Positions 7,325-16,080 are shown, counted from the stretch's first letter. The stretch is DNA of 45,578 nucleotides from Candidatus Neomarinimicrobiota bacterium (GCA_021157965.1 JAGGVO010000061.1:1-45578), one strand, 5' to 3'. Notes: a model not told the origin generated them from the sequence alone. Made by a program: numbers and translations.

Positions 7325-8875
7325 ATGACAGGTCAGATATTTCTGTATAACGGGCGTATCTATACGGGGGATATAAAAAAGCCCTGGGTATCAGCCCTTC
7401 TGATTGAGGATCAATACATTTCGGCAATCGGGGAGTCCCATGAGTTTTCACCTTCCATCAGCCGGGACAGTATTACCATTGATCTGGAGGGACGGATTGT
7501 TCTGCCGGGTTTGTGTGACTGCCACATCCATGTTTCCGACTGGGCTAAGAAAATCACACAGTTGAATCTGGGTGAAAGCAGCAGCCGGGATGAAGCAATT
7601 CAAATGGTCCGGAATTATTACAAGGGACAGGAATGGCTTTTGGGATGGGGATGGAATGCCAATGCCTGGGATGAATATCTCATGCCTCAGGCCAGTGACC
7701 TGAACTTTCTATCCCCCCACACTAAGGCCATATTAATCAATAAGGATTACCACACTGCCTGGGTGAATTATTCCGTCTTTGACCTGATGGATACACGAAT
7801 CCTCATGAAAAATATTCAAAACGGCCGGGTTCCTCTGGATGCATCAGGAAAACCCCTGGGAATTGTGAAAGAGGATGCCCTGAATGAACTCATATCTCCC
7901 ATTATCCGGAATATGGAATCACCGGTTTTTTATAAACCGGAAAAAATCTTCAAGGAACTCTTCAGACACGGAATAACCACTGTTCATGCCGTGGAAGAAT
8001 ATGACAATTTCATCAAATACCAGAATTTATACCAGGACCCGTCCAAACGGGGACCCCGTTTCAGAGCCTATATTTATTGGGATGATCATAAGGCAATAGA
8101 AAAGATGATTAAGAGCTCCGGCAGGGGAGGGAACTGGTTTGAATTTCTGGGAATGAAAATTTTTCTCGATGGATCCCTGGGAAGCCGTTCTGCAGCCATG
8201 CGTTTTGACTATACCGATACAACGGCCCAAGGTTTTTTAAAATATTCCCGTGAGGAATTGGAAGCGATTCTCTCGAAAGCAAGCCGAAATCACTGGGATA
8301 TGATGGTCCATGTGATTGGCGATGCTGCACTGGAACAAATATTCAATAGTCTTGACAGGTTTGACGGAAAATGCCGTCTCGAACATGTCCAGTACATACC
8401 TGAAGACCTTTTGAGCCGTACTTTATGGCGCAATCTGACCGTATGTCTGAATCCATCTCACCTGCCGGGGGATATTCACCTGGCAGAGAAAATTTGGGGG
8501 AAGGACAACTGCGATCACGCCTATAATTACCGGGACCTGTGGGGTACGGGAGCCAATGTGATTATGGGATCGGATGCACCTGTTGAGATGGTCAATCCCT
8601 GGAAAACCGTCCATGCAGCGGTGTTCAGGTATCCCGAAAAGGAAGAAAAATCCTGGCATCCCGAACAAAGTCTGACCGTTGACGAATGTATTGATGCATT
8701 AACAATACATCCATCCATCGCCATAGGAAAGGAACACCTTGTGGGGAAACTGCTGCCGGGAATGTTGGCGGATATGATCGTTGTCAGTGAGGATCCCTTT
8801 GAAACGGAGGATTTTCTCTCTATCGAAACTCTGATGACCATTATCGACGGAAAAATTGTCTACTCCGTTTTATAA
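7325..8875 (+). CDS. YtcJ-like metal-dependent amidohydrolase
   Basis: This 516-residue protein belongs to the amidohydrolase superfamily, amidohydrolase_3/YtcJ group. The N-terminal beta-sandwich is followed by the metal motif HIH at residues 67-69 (CDCHIHVSDW), a WLLGWGWNANAWDE signature typical of YtcJ proteins, HVIGDAALEQ and RLEHVQYI with metal-ligand histidines, and GSDAPVEM near residue 416 carrying the catalytic Asp. The C-terminal part GKLLPGMLADMIVVSEDPF returns to the sandwich domain. Substrates of this group are mostly unknown; hydrolysis of a C-N bond is the family reaction. No signal peptide is visible, so it is probably cytosolic. Confidence 0.88.
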   Translation: MTGQIFLYNGRIYTGDIKKPWVSALLIEDQYISAIGESHEFSPSISRDSITIDLEGRIVLPGLCDCHIHVSDWAKKITQLNLGESSSRDEAIQMVRNYYKGQEWLLGWGWNANAWDEYLMPQASDLNFLSPHTKAILINKDYHTAWVNYSVFDLMDTRILMKNIQNGRVPLDASGKPLGIVKEDALNELISPIIRNMESPVFYKPEKIFKELFRHGITTVHAVEEYDNFIKYQNLYQDPSKRGPRFRAYIYWDDHKAIEKMIKSSGRGGNWFEFLGMKIFLDGSLGSRSAAMRFDYTDTTAQGFLKYSREELEAILSKASRNHWDMMVHVIGDAALEQIFNSLDRFDGKCRLEHVQYIPEDLLSRTLWRNLTVCLNPSHLPGDIHLAEKIWGKDNCDHAYNYRDLWGTGANVIMGSDAPVEMVNPWKTVHAAVFRYPEKEEKSWHPEQSLTVDECIDALTIHPSIAIGKEHLVGKLLPGMLADMIVVSEDPFETEDFLSIETLMTIIDGKIVYSVL

Positions 8876-8881
8876 ATTGTT

Positions 8882-9586
8882 ATGCCTCCTAAACACACAA
8901 AATCACCCCTTCTCTCCTTTATCGCCGTGATCCCTCTGGTGATTATTTATGAATCGGTCATGTTTATCCGTTATCAATCCGAAACGGTGGCAATCCGAAA
9001 CGGTGCAGATATCCTCCTGAAAAAACTCTTGTCGGAAATCGGGTTTTACGGACTGGAAGCGGGTATTGTTCTCTTTCTTATCGTTTTTATCATGGTGAAA
9101 TGGCTCCATAATATTCATTTCAATGAAAACGAACTCAAATTCATATCCATTCCGATCATGGTTGGAGAGGGCTTGATTTACGCCTTGTTTATTTTTTACA
9201 TTTTAATACATCTGAATTTGAGCTATGCGCCTGTCAACAGTCCGGATCACGCACTGAACATAGCCTACAGTTGCGGAGCGGGCGTCTATGAAGAACTGGT
9301 TTTCAGAGCTGTTCTCATGTATGGACTCTATCTGATGATTCAATCACTTGGAAAGAATGAATGGCTGTCGTGGGTATCGGCTATTCTTATATCAACGGCG
9401 GTTTTTGTAACTCTCCATTATATTGGGGAATTCAAATACCCTTTTGAATGGCACACCTTTTTGGTCCGTTCTGCCGTCTCAGTGATTCTGAGTCTTGTCT
9501 TTTTATTTCGAGGATTTGCCGTTGCAGCCTATACTCACACTTTTTATAATCTTTCACTGATTTATCTGGGAGGGTTGATACAATGA
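8882..9586 (+). CDS. CPBP-family intramembrane protease (Abi/CAAX type)
   Basis: This 234-residue integral membrane protein has about six hydrophobic segments and the three CPBP (CAAX protease and bacteriocin-processing) motifs: EELVFR at 137-142, TLHYIGE with His179, and AYTHTFYN with His219. The Glu pair and the two His residues form the metal-type active site in the Rce1/Abi family. Members process prenylated or peptide substrates in the membrane; the substrate here is unknown. It starts 6 bases after the amidohydrolase stop and its own stop overlaps amrB by 4 bases. Confidence 0.88.
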   Translation: MPPKHTKSPLLSFIAVIPLVIIYESVMFIRYQSETVAIRNGADILLKKLLSEIGFYGLEAGIVLFLIVFIMVKWLHNIHFNENELKFISIPIMVGEGLIYALFIFYILIHLNLSYAPVNSPDHALNIAYSCGAGVYEELVFRAVLMYGLYLMIQSLGKNEWLSWVSAILISTAVFVTLHYIGEFKYPFEWHTFLVRSAVSVILSLVFLFRGFAVAAYTHTFYNLSLIYLGGLIQ

Positions 9587-10401
9587 TCAGACAATCCAGC
9601 GTTGCCGGTCAATTTTATCCGGGCTCACCCCGTGAACTGACCAATATGATTCGGGTTTTTCTGGGAAATGCAAAAACCCCGGATTTGAAAGGAAAAATTT
9701 CAGGCCTTGTAGTACCCCATGCCGGCTATGTCTACTCCGGCCAAAGGGCGGCGGAAGCCTATAAATCCCTGAGTGGAAAGATATTTAAAAATGTCCTTGT
9801 AATCAGCCCGAGTCACCGGGAATTTTTTAATTTTATCTCCATCTATCCCGGGGAGGGATATGAGACACCCCTGGGTATTATCGAAAGAACGCATGATTTT
9901 GACAAGCTGGTTGAATCATCGCCCGGATGCCGGTTTTCTGAGTCCGGCCATGGTTTTGAACATGCACTGGAGGTGCAACTTCCTTTCCTGCAGGTTATTT
10001 TGGGTGATTCCTTCCGTCTTTTACCGGTCGTCATAGGAAATCAGGACGAAAAAAATATTGCGTACCTGACAAATTTTTTGAAAACGGCCAAATCACAGGA
10101 TCCGGATTTATTAATCATTGCCAGCTCGGACTTATCTCATTTTCACAATTCTGAAACGGCCCGGAGCATGGATGACATGTGGATAGATGCAATGAAAAAC
10201 TATGACATTGAAACACTGGAAAAATATTTTTTTTCTGCAAGCTGTGAAGCGTGCGGCGGAGGGGGTATCATCGCCCTCCTGAAAGCGCTTCAATCGGATA
10301 AAACACAGATCAGTGTTACGGGATATACCCATTCCGGCGAAATCAACGGTGATTATTCATCGGTTGTGGGATATACGTCGGCTGTTATTGCGGAGGTGTG
10401 A
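9583..10401 (+). CDS. amrB: MEMO1-family protein, AmmeMemoRadiSam system protein B
   Basis: This 272-residue protein belongs to the MEMO1 family, related in fold to class III extradiol dioxygenases. Its opening, RQSSVAGQFYPGSPRELTNM, is the family signature. Metal-ligand-type residues are present in VPHAGYVYSGQRAAEAY, ISPSHREFF, SSDLSHFHN and the Cys-rich CEACGGGGI. In many anaerobes it is encoded with an AMMECR1 protein and a radical SAM enzyme; only the first of these partners follows here. The ATG overlaps the CPBP stop by 4 bases. The biochemical role of the bacterial system is not settled. Confidence 0.9.
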   Translation: MIRQSSVAGQFYPGSPRELTNMIRVFLGNAKTPDLKGKISGLVVPHAGYVYSGQRAAEAYKSLSGKIFKNVLVISPSHREFFNFISIYPGEGYETPLGIIERTHDFDKLVESSPGCRFSESGHGFEHALEVQLPFLQVILGDSFRLLPVVIGNQDEKNIAYLTNFLKTAKSQDPDLLIIASSDLSHFHNSETARSMDDMWIDAMKNYDIETLEKYFFSASCEACGGGGIIALLKALQSDKTQISVTGYTHSGEINGDYSSVVGYTSAVIAEV

Positions 10402-10402
10402 T

Positions 10403-10960
10403 ATGACTCTGGATCATAATGTGAAACAGGAGCTCCTCAGGGCTGTACGCAATCACCTTTCATTCAAATTGGGTATCAGCGATACAAAGCCTGTATTGAA
10501 GGAAAATCCCCTTTATAGTCAAAAAACCGGGATATTTGTCACACTCCATAAAAATAATGATCTCAGGGGATGTATCGGACATATTGTGGGATATCTCCCG
10601 TTAAAAGAATCTCTTTTTGAAATGGCGGAAGCTGCAGCCTTTTCCGATCCCCGTTTCCCTCCCTTAAGAAAGAATGAACTCCAAGATGTAAGCATTGAAA
10701 TTTCAATCCTTTCCGAACTGGTTCCTGTTGATTCTAAAGAAAAAATCACCCCGGGAAAACACGGGGTGGTTTTAAAACAAGGATTCCGGCAGGCTGTTTT
10801 CCTGCCTCAGGTAGCTTCAGAACAAGGATGGGACAGAGATGAGATGCTGACCCATCTGTCCATGAAGGCAGGTCTGAATCCTCAGGCTTATCATGATAGA
10901 AACACGGAATTTTTTATTTTTACGGCAGATGTGTTCTCGGAAGAGGATTACCATGAATAA
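10403..10960 (+). CDS. amrA: AMMECR1-domain protein, AmmeMemoRadiSam system protein A
   Basis: The product is 185 residues and consists of one AMMECR1 domain, with the invariant LRGCIGH motif at residues 54-60 and the following pattern FSDPRFPPL. The start is the ATG at 10403, one base after the amrB stop, with GGAGG at 10392-10396; a longer frame from 10313 would only read the end of amrB out of frame. The gene overlaps the next one by 8 bases. The domain function is unknown. Its pairing with MEMO1 is conserved in bacteria and archaea, often as one fused protein. Confidence 0.9.
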   Translation: MTLDHNVKQELLRAVRNHLSFKLGISDTKPVLKENPLYSQKTGIFVTLHKNNDLRGCIGHIVGYLPLKESLFEMAEAAAFSDPRFPPLRKNELQDVSIEISILSELVPVDSKEKITPGKHGVVLKQGFRQAVFLPQVASEQGWDRDEMLTHLSMKAGLNPQAYHDRNTEFFIFTADVFSEEDYHE

Positions 10961-11789
10961 AAGCTTTTCACTCATCGGTACAGGGCGCATCGGCTGGGCT
11001 TTGAGCGGACTCCTGACAGATTTAGGGTGGAAAATAGATCGTGTTGATGATGTATCAGATGATCAACTGAAAGCCTATCAAAAACATTTCGCTCCGTATT
11101 TTACCCTAAAACGTGATATATCACAATCGGCATGCCTTTTTATTTGTATCCGGGATGATTCTTTTCATGACCTGATTCGGACACTTCAGGGTAAACCGGA
11201 ATGGAAAACGTCTCATATTATCCATACCAGCGGCTTTCATAAAGCGGAAATTTTATCCCCGCTCCGTACGGGTTTTCAATCAGAAGTTCATTCTTTTCAT
11301 CCCATGATATCGGTGATTGATACAAACCCTGAAAAGGGGAAGTTACTCCTTAAAAAGGCTTGGTGGGCTTTATCCGGCGATGATCCTGAGTGGATGAAAG
11401 CATTTGCATCTCAGGCCGGACTTAAAAGTTTTGTGCTTCCCGACGATAAAAAGGATTTCTACCATGCTGCGGCAGTGATGACGGCAAATTTAATCATTGG
11501 TGTTTTAAGGGGTGCTGAAACAATCGTTTCCGTCGCCGGCATTTCTCCGGAAGACTATAAAAAAATATTTATGCCGCTTGTGGACAGTGTTGTTGATCAC
11601 ATTCACCAGGTTGGATTGCAGAATGCTCTGGGGGGACCTATTGTCCGGCAGGATTACGGACTTCTGAATCGGGAAAAAGAAGCCCTTAAAGAAGAAGGGC
11701 TTTCCGATGAATATGAAATATATGATCTGCTTACCCGCTATCTGATAAAAAAATTCATCATTCCTGGAAATTCAGGTAATTTCAAATAA
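10953..11789 (+). CDS. Rossmann-like and DUF2520 domain oxidoreductase-type protein
   Basis: From the ATG at 10953 the product has 278 residues. The N-terminal Rossmann domain shows LIGTGRIGWALSGLL (dinucleotide-binding Gly at 9, 11 and 14), and the C-terminal helical half matches DUF2520, with HSFHPMIS and the DFYHAAAVMTANLI stretch. The fold resembles ProC and 2-dehydropantoate reductases, so an NAD(P)-dependent reductase is plausible, but no substrate is known. It overlaps amrA by 8 bases and appears to be the last gene of the lepA operon; I see no strong terminator in the 98 bases that follow. Confidence 0.88.
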   Translation: MNKSFSLIGTGRIGWALSGLLTDLGWKIDRVDDVSDDQLKAYQKHFAPYFTLKRDISQSACLFICIRDDSFHDLIRTLQGKPEWKTSHIIHTSGFHKAEILSPLRTGFQSEVHSFHPMISVIDTNPEKGKLLLKKAWWALSGDDPEWMKAFASQAGLKSFVLPDDKKDFYHAAAVMTANLIIGVLRGAETIVSVAGISPEDYKKIFMPLVDSVVDHIHQVGLQNALGGPIVRQDYGLLNREKEALKEEGLSDEYEIYDLLTRYLIKKFIIPGNSGNFK

Positions 11790-11887
11790 AAATAATTATT
11801 AACCATTAATTCATTCTTTATTCATGATGCTTTAATTCCTGATGTGGAATTTCCCCTGTGTGATAACGATAAAACAAGGGAGACACT

Positions 11888-12545
11888 ATGATCCGGACGA
11901 AGCAATTCATGAAGGCAGGTATTTTGCTCTTCATGATGATTGGTACAGGTATTCCACTACTCCATGCAGGGAACGGAGGAGGATCCTTAATGGGACGTGT
12001 CATTGACTATAAGACAGGTCAGGCTCTTGTCGGAGCAAACGTCATAATTTTCGGAACATCCATGGGGGCAGCTACCGATTTGGACGGTCATTATATGATT
12101 TATGACGTGCCTTCCTGAAGCTATGATGTTTTTGTCACCTATGCGGGATATGAAAACCAGGCCGTGAAAGGTCTTCAAATACAGAAGGATGAAAACCATT
12201 ATCTGGATGTTGCCCTCATTCCATCGGTGATGAATCTATCGGAGATTGTCGTGGAAGCCCGGGCATCTTCAAATTCTGATGCGTATCTGATTTCAGAAAA
12301 ATGGCAGTCATCCAATGTTCAGGATGGGGTAAGCGGTTCCCAAATGTCACGGTCAGGAGATTCCAATGCAGCCGATGCTGTTAAACGCATAACAGGGGTA
12401 TCGGTGCTGAACGGTAATACAGTAAATATGTTTGGGTATGAGTCGCTACACAACACTCAATAAATGGCGCATCATTGCCGGCGTACGAATTGAAGATTAT
12501 CATGTAACGATAGCATCCTATAATCCCGTTACACGGATTTTTTGA
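11888..12545 (+). pseudogene. Decayed TonB-dependent receptor
   Basis: A receptor gene with a good start (AAGGGAG before ATG 11888) and a signal peptide (MIRTKQFMKAGILLFMMIG and on) has been inactivated. The N-terminal carboxypeptidase-like domain matches that of the intact receptor at 39373-42078, but a TGA at 12116-12118 interrupts it in VPS*SYDV exactly where the intact copy has Gly (SSGSYDL), implying GGA to TGA. The same frame then continues through NLSEIVVEARA and the plug-like AADAVKRITGVSVLNG to a stop at 12463. A barrel-like piece, KWRIIAGVRIEDYHVT, is read in another frame at 12438-12545. An intact receptor would be several times longer, so most of the barrel is deleted, with a frame change near 12420-12445. 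Confidence 0.85.
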
Positions 12546-12656
12546 AAATGTTAATTGTAAAGGAGCTTTCGGTACTGAAAACTGGCTTGAAGTCTGGTCA
12601 ATTCTGTCTGAAACTCAGCGGTTTTAATCGTTATCACACAACAGACCCCGCAAAAC

Positions 12657-12688
12657 AATCCGGCGTATCATGCCGGATTATTTTTTTA
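12657..12688 (+). terminator. Rho-independent terminator
   Basis: AATCCGGC (12657-12664) and GCCGGATT (12672-12679) form a perfect 8-bp stem around a 7-base loop, followed by ATTTTTTTATT. It lies 112 bases past the receptor remnant and is probably that gene's original terminator. Its T-run reaches the 3' end of the convergent zinc-ribbon gene. Confidence 0.8.
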
Positions 12689-12877
12689 TTGCTTATTTTT
12701 TAAAATGACAGAAAAGTATTTAAAAAAGACATATTCTTTTGAATGACAATTATAGCAACTCAGGAGCTTTGTTCCCGGAAACATTTTCATCCATCGGTTT
12801 CGATGAATACGCCGCATGGAATGTTTTTTACAGATGGCACAGCGGCCGTGTCTTCGAGTGATCCGGAATTTCATCAT
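12686..12877 (-). CDS. Small zinc-ribbon protein
   Basis: This 63-residue basic protein has two Cys pairs, CAIC at 13-16 and CYNC at 41-44, separated by MRRIHRNRWMKMFPGTKLL. The RIHRxxWM-(x)-PG-(x)K pattern between two CxxC knuckles recurs in small uncharacterised bacterial zinc-ribbon proteins as I recall them, so I take it as a real gene despite its size. A second ATG follows directly at 12874. AAGGAA lies about 12 bases upstream, a loose spacing. Function unknown; the basic character would suit nucleic-acid or membrane-surface contact. Confidence 0.65.
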   Translation of the reverse strand: MMKFRITRRHGRCAICKKHSMRRIHRNRWMKMFPGTKLLSCYNCHSKEYVFFKYFSVILKNKQ

Positions 12878-12903
12878 AAATTAATTAATTCCTTGATTTC
12901 CTT

Positions 12904-13707
12904 TCATGAGCAAAACTGAATAAACGTCATCATTTTAAAAATATCTGCTGCATTATACTGAAGAGTTGATTCATCCGTCATCTCAACACCGGGGAAGAAA
13001 CTGTATTTATAGGCTATTGTTGGACGTGAGTAGACAATTTCCATGGACAGTGAGGAGGGAATAACCGGGATGCATTCTCTGAAACGCTTCACGTTTAAGG
13101 CCTCTTTTACCGCTGTTTTATATTCATCAAATACTTTTGACGGGGTTTTTGTTACAACCGCATTGCCAAACCCAAGTTTTACAGGCAATGTGATAATTTG
13201 AGGAATCAGTTCCTTTGCCTGTTTGCACATCTCGTCGTCACCGGCTAAGAGTGTCACCGGAACTTTATAATGTCCTGCAACTAAGGCATGGAGGGTGAAT
13301 TCCGATATCCGGTGACCATTCAGACGCATTTCCCGAATAATGGATGAAGCCATGGTGTGAGAGAGGGGGTTCCCCAGGGAACCTGCAGGGGAGTGGTATC
13401 CGATCATGAAAAGAGCATCAAAACTGCCATCAAGCCCTTGTACCATTGAAAAAGGGTGCCCGCTCCAACCCCGAATGACGGTGACATAATCCGGGAGTTC
13501 ATCAATCAGAATATTCCGGCCGGAGGCATGAGCATCCTTAACCAGTATTTCCCGGACACCGTTGCTTTTTGCTTCTTTGCAAGCCGTTAAAACCTCACGG
13601 GTCATAATCTGGCGATAAAATTGATGTTCCTGATGGCCGATCTCCGCATCATCCCAGTTAACTACGCCGGTGATTCCTTCAATATCCGCACTCACGTATA
13701 ATTTCAT
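12904..13707 (-). CDS. dppA: M55-family D-aminopeptidase (DppA-like)
   Basis: This 267-residue zinc peptidase resembles B. subtilis DppA, a decameric enzyme that releases N-terminal D-amino acids from peptides such as D-Ala-D-Ala. The metal residues line up: Asp8 and Glu10 in SADIEG, His60 in KDAHASGRN, His105 in MIGYHSPAG and Glu136 in ISEFTLHAL. AGAGG 7 bases before the start lies within the end of the upstream CMD-like gene, two bases away, so the pair is cotranscribed. Divergent placement next to an OPT transporter suggests a role in peptide scavenging or wall-peptide recycling; that is inference. Confidence 0.92.
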   Translation of the reverse strand: MKLYVSADIEGITGVVNWDDAEIGHQEHQFYRQIMTREVLTACKEAKSNGVREILVKDAHASGRNILIDELPDYVTVIRGWSGHPFSMVQGLDGSFDALFMIGYHSPAGSLGNPLSHTMASSIIREMRLNGHRISEFTLHALVAGHYKVPVTLLAGDDEMCKQAKELIPQIITLPVKLGFGNAVVTKTPSKVFDEYKTAVKEALNVKRFRECIPVIPSSLSMEIVYSRPTIAYKYSFFPGVEMTDESTLQYNAADIFKMMTFIQFCS

Positions 13708-13709
13708 AA

Positions 13710-14057
13710 CTATCCCTCTTTTGTCATATCCTGATGTTTTTTGAGTTCATCCAAGACTTTTGGCAGCAATTTTATAATTCCGGTAAGTCCGACTATCGGT
13801 GTAGTTAATATGACACTGTCAATGATTTCATCTGAGCTGGCTCCTGCTTTCAGGGCTTTGGGAATAACAATTTTAACGGCTTCAGGTTGCTGTGTGGTGA
13901 CCTGAAGTGCCAGTGTAATGAGTATCCGGGTCTTGTCATCCAGGTGCCCACCCAGCGTTGAAATGAGCTTCTGATAGGATTTGACCACTTCCTTCCGGTT
14001 GGACATCAGAAACGTGAGTCCGTCTACATCATAATCTTTGAAACTGTATTTTTCCAT
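13710..14057 (-). CDS. CMD/AhpD-like protein lacking cysteines
   Basis: The 115-residue product has the all-helical pattern of the carboxymuconolactone decarboxylase/AhpD family: DDKTRILITLALQVTTQQPEA, then a helix with KALKAGASSDEI. The active-site CxxC and its partner His of AhpD are absent; the equivalent stretch reads VTTQQPEAV and the whole protein has no Cys. Peroxidase-reductase activity is therefore unlikely. I prefer the ATG at 14057; an upstream ATG at 14090 adds eleven residues without a better ribosome site. It is the first gene of a two-gene unit with the D-aminopeptidase. Confidence 0.75.
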   Translation of the reverse strand: MEKYSFKDYDVDGLTFLMSNRKEVVKSYQKLISTLGGHLDDKTRILITLALQVTTQQPEAVKIVIPKALKAGASSDEIIDSVILTTPIVGLTGIIKLLPKVLDELKKHQDMTKEG

Positions 14058-14190
14058 GGTTGAACCCCGGTTTTTATTGAATTTAATCAAACTTAAGGAT
14101 AAAAATCACTTTACCACAAATGGAATCATGACTATTTTAACTCCATGTTCCGACAAAGCTTTAACCAGACACAGTTAAACAACAGGGATT

Positions 14191-16080
14191 ATGATGAAAG
14201 AAATGCACAGTTTACCTGAAATCACGATTAAATCAGTGATACTTGGTGTCTTTTTATCCATTGTTCTTGCATCTGCAAATGCATATTTGGGACTATTTGC
14301 CGGAATGACGGTAAGTGCGTCAATACCTGCTGCAGTAATATCAATGGGTGTTTTAAAACTATTCAAACGTTCCAATATTCTCGAAAATAATATTGTGCAA
14401 ACTGCAGCATCTGCCGGGGAGTCCCTTGCTGCAGGGGTGATTTTTACAATACCCGCGCTTGTACTTATGGGATACTGGACAGATTTCGACTATTTCGAAA
14501 TTGCTAAAATTTCCGGTATTGGTGGATTGATAGGTGTATTATTTACCATTCCCCTCCGTAGAGCACTTATCGTAGAGGCTGAACTGCAATATCCCGAAGG
14601 TGTTGCAACAGCAGAGGTCCTGAAAGCAGGAGACCATAGCGGTGAAAATGATGATTCTTCAAAAAATTTGTCTATGATTTTTAAAGCAGCCCTTTTCGGC
14701 GGTTTAATGAAATTGGCTCAACAGGGATTACAGATGTGGAATTCAGCTGTTGATTTTGCCCTTCCTTTTTTTTCAAGACAGGCAGGAAAACGGTCCATCA
14801 TTGGATTCGGCTCTGAATTGTCCCCGGCACTTCTGGCAGTGGGATATATTGTAGGGAGAAATATAGCTGTCCTGGTCTTTGCCGGAGGATTGATATCCTG
14901 GATTATTGCGATTCCCCTCTATTCATTTTTTAATCCCGTAGAAGTCGGATCAGGGTATCTGGATGCTGCGTATGATATCTGGAGTACCAAAATCCGGTAT
15001 ATGGGGGTAGGCGCCATGGTTATAGGCGGAATCTGGTCTGTCATCAATCTTTTCCGCCCCCTTGTTAACGGTGTAAAATCCAGTTTAAATGCGTATAAAA
15101 ATCGTAATTCCGGCATTGTCGTAGATCGTCATGAAAAGGATATTCCCATAAATTGGGTAATCATCGCCCTGATTATTTCCGTGATTCCTGTTTTTTTTAT
15201 TTATCAGAATATTATTCACAATCTGTTTACGGCACTTTTAATGGCCGTTATTATGTTGATTTTCGGATTTCTCTTTTCTGCCGTTGCAGGTTATATGGCG
15301 GGTTTGGTTGGATCTTCCAACAATCCCATCAGTGGAGTGACCATTGCGACAATTCTTTTTTCGTCTTTGCTTTTGCTTCTCATCAAAGGGGCAGGAAGCA
15401 TAGAAGGTGCTGCAGGTGCTGTCATTATTGGTGCAGTTGTCTGTTGTGCTGCGGCTATTGCCGGTGACAATATGCAGGATTTAAAGGCCGGTTATATCTT
15501 AGGAGCAACCCCCTGGAAACAACAGATCATGCAAATTGTAGGAACGCTGTCAGCAGCCGTAGCCCTGGGGCTTACACTGGATATTCTCCACAGTGCCTAT
15601 ACTATTGGCAGTGAAACCCTTCCGGCACCTCAGGCAACACTGATGAAATCAGTAGCTGAAGGTGTTTTTCAGGGGAACCTGCCTTGGAATTTTGTCATTA
15701 TCGGCGCAGTATTAGGTGTTTTAATCATTGTCGCGGATTTAATACAGAAATCCAGAGGATCTGATTTCAGAATTCCCATTCTGGCTGTTGCAGTTGGCAT
15801 ATATCTGCCCATCACACTTTCAACCCCCATCTTTATCGGCGGTATGGTTTCCCATTTTACGCGGAAACACAGGGAAACAAACCCGGAAAACAAGCAAGGA
15901 CTTCTTTTCGCATCGGGACTCATTACCGGTGAGGCACTGATGGGTATTTTGGTGGCTGTGCCTATCTTTATCTCAGGAGATAAAAACTGGTGGTTCGAAA
16001 TATCCGGTTTTTCATGGCTTGGGGTCTTGCTGTTTATCATAATTACTGCGATATTAACAAAAATTGCAAAAAGGAATTAA
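14191..16080 (+). CDS. OPT-family oligopeptide transporter
   Basis: This 629-residue inner-membrane protein has about 14-16 hydrophobic segments and belongs to the OPT family, proton-coupled carriers of oligopeptides or metal chelates. Recognisable features include the N-terminal SANAYLGLFAGMTVSASIPA, NNIVQTAASAGESLAAG, ELQYPEGVATAEVLKAG and GSSNNPISGVTIAT. Length fits the prokaryotic members (600-680). ATG occurs twice (14191 and 14194), with AGGGA upstream. The stop directly abuts the adenosine deaminase start. Together with the divergent D-aminopeptidase it suggests uptake and breakdown of peptides; the real substrate is unknown. Confidence 0.93.
   Translation: MMKEMHSLPEITIKSVILGVFLSIVLASANAYLGLFAGMTVSASIPAAVISMGVLKLFKRSNILENNIVQTAASAGESLAAGVIFTIPALVLMGYWTDFDYFEIAKISGIGGLIGVLFTIPLRRALIVEAELQYPEGVATAEVLKAGDHSGENDDSSKNLSMIFKAALFGGLMKLAQQGLQMWNSAVDFALPFFSRQAGKRSIIGFGSELSPALLAVGYIVGRNIAVLVFAGGLISWIIAIPLYSFFNPVEVGSGYLDAAYDIWSTKIRYMGVGAMVIGGIWSVINLFRPLVNGVKSSLNAYKNRNSGIVVDRHEKDIPINWVIIALIISVIPVFFIYQNIIHNLFTALLMAVIMLIFGFLFSAVAGYMAGLVGSSNNPISGVTIATILFSSLLLLLIKGAGSIEGAAGAVIIGAVVCCAAAIAGDNMQDLKAGYILGATPWKQQIMQIVGTLSAAVALGLTLDILHSAYTIGSETLPAPQATLMKSVAEGVFQGNLPWNFVIIGAVLGVLIIVADLIQKSRGSDFRIPILAVAVGIYLPITLSTPIFIGGMVSHFTRKHRETNPENKQGLLFASGLITGEALMGILVAVPIFISGDKNWWFEISGFSWLGVLLFIIITAILTKIAKRN

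Noticed and set aside
12116-12118. TGA read as Gly (alternative genetic code)
   Set aside because: umuD, pepD, amrB and others end at TGA, and the same gene also carries a deletion and frame change, so simple decay explains it.
12454-12500. Third-frame peptide NGASLPAYEL resembling a receptor plug motif
   Set aside because: It overlaps the longer and better barrel-like frame KWRIIAGVRIEDYHV on the same bases; one must be chance, and I kept the longer.
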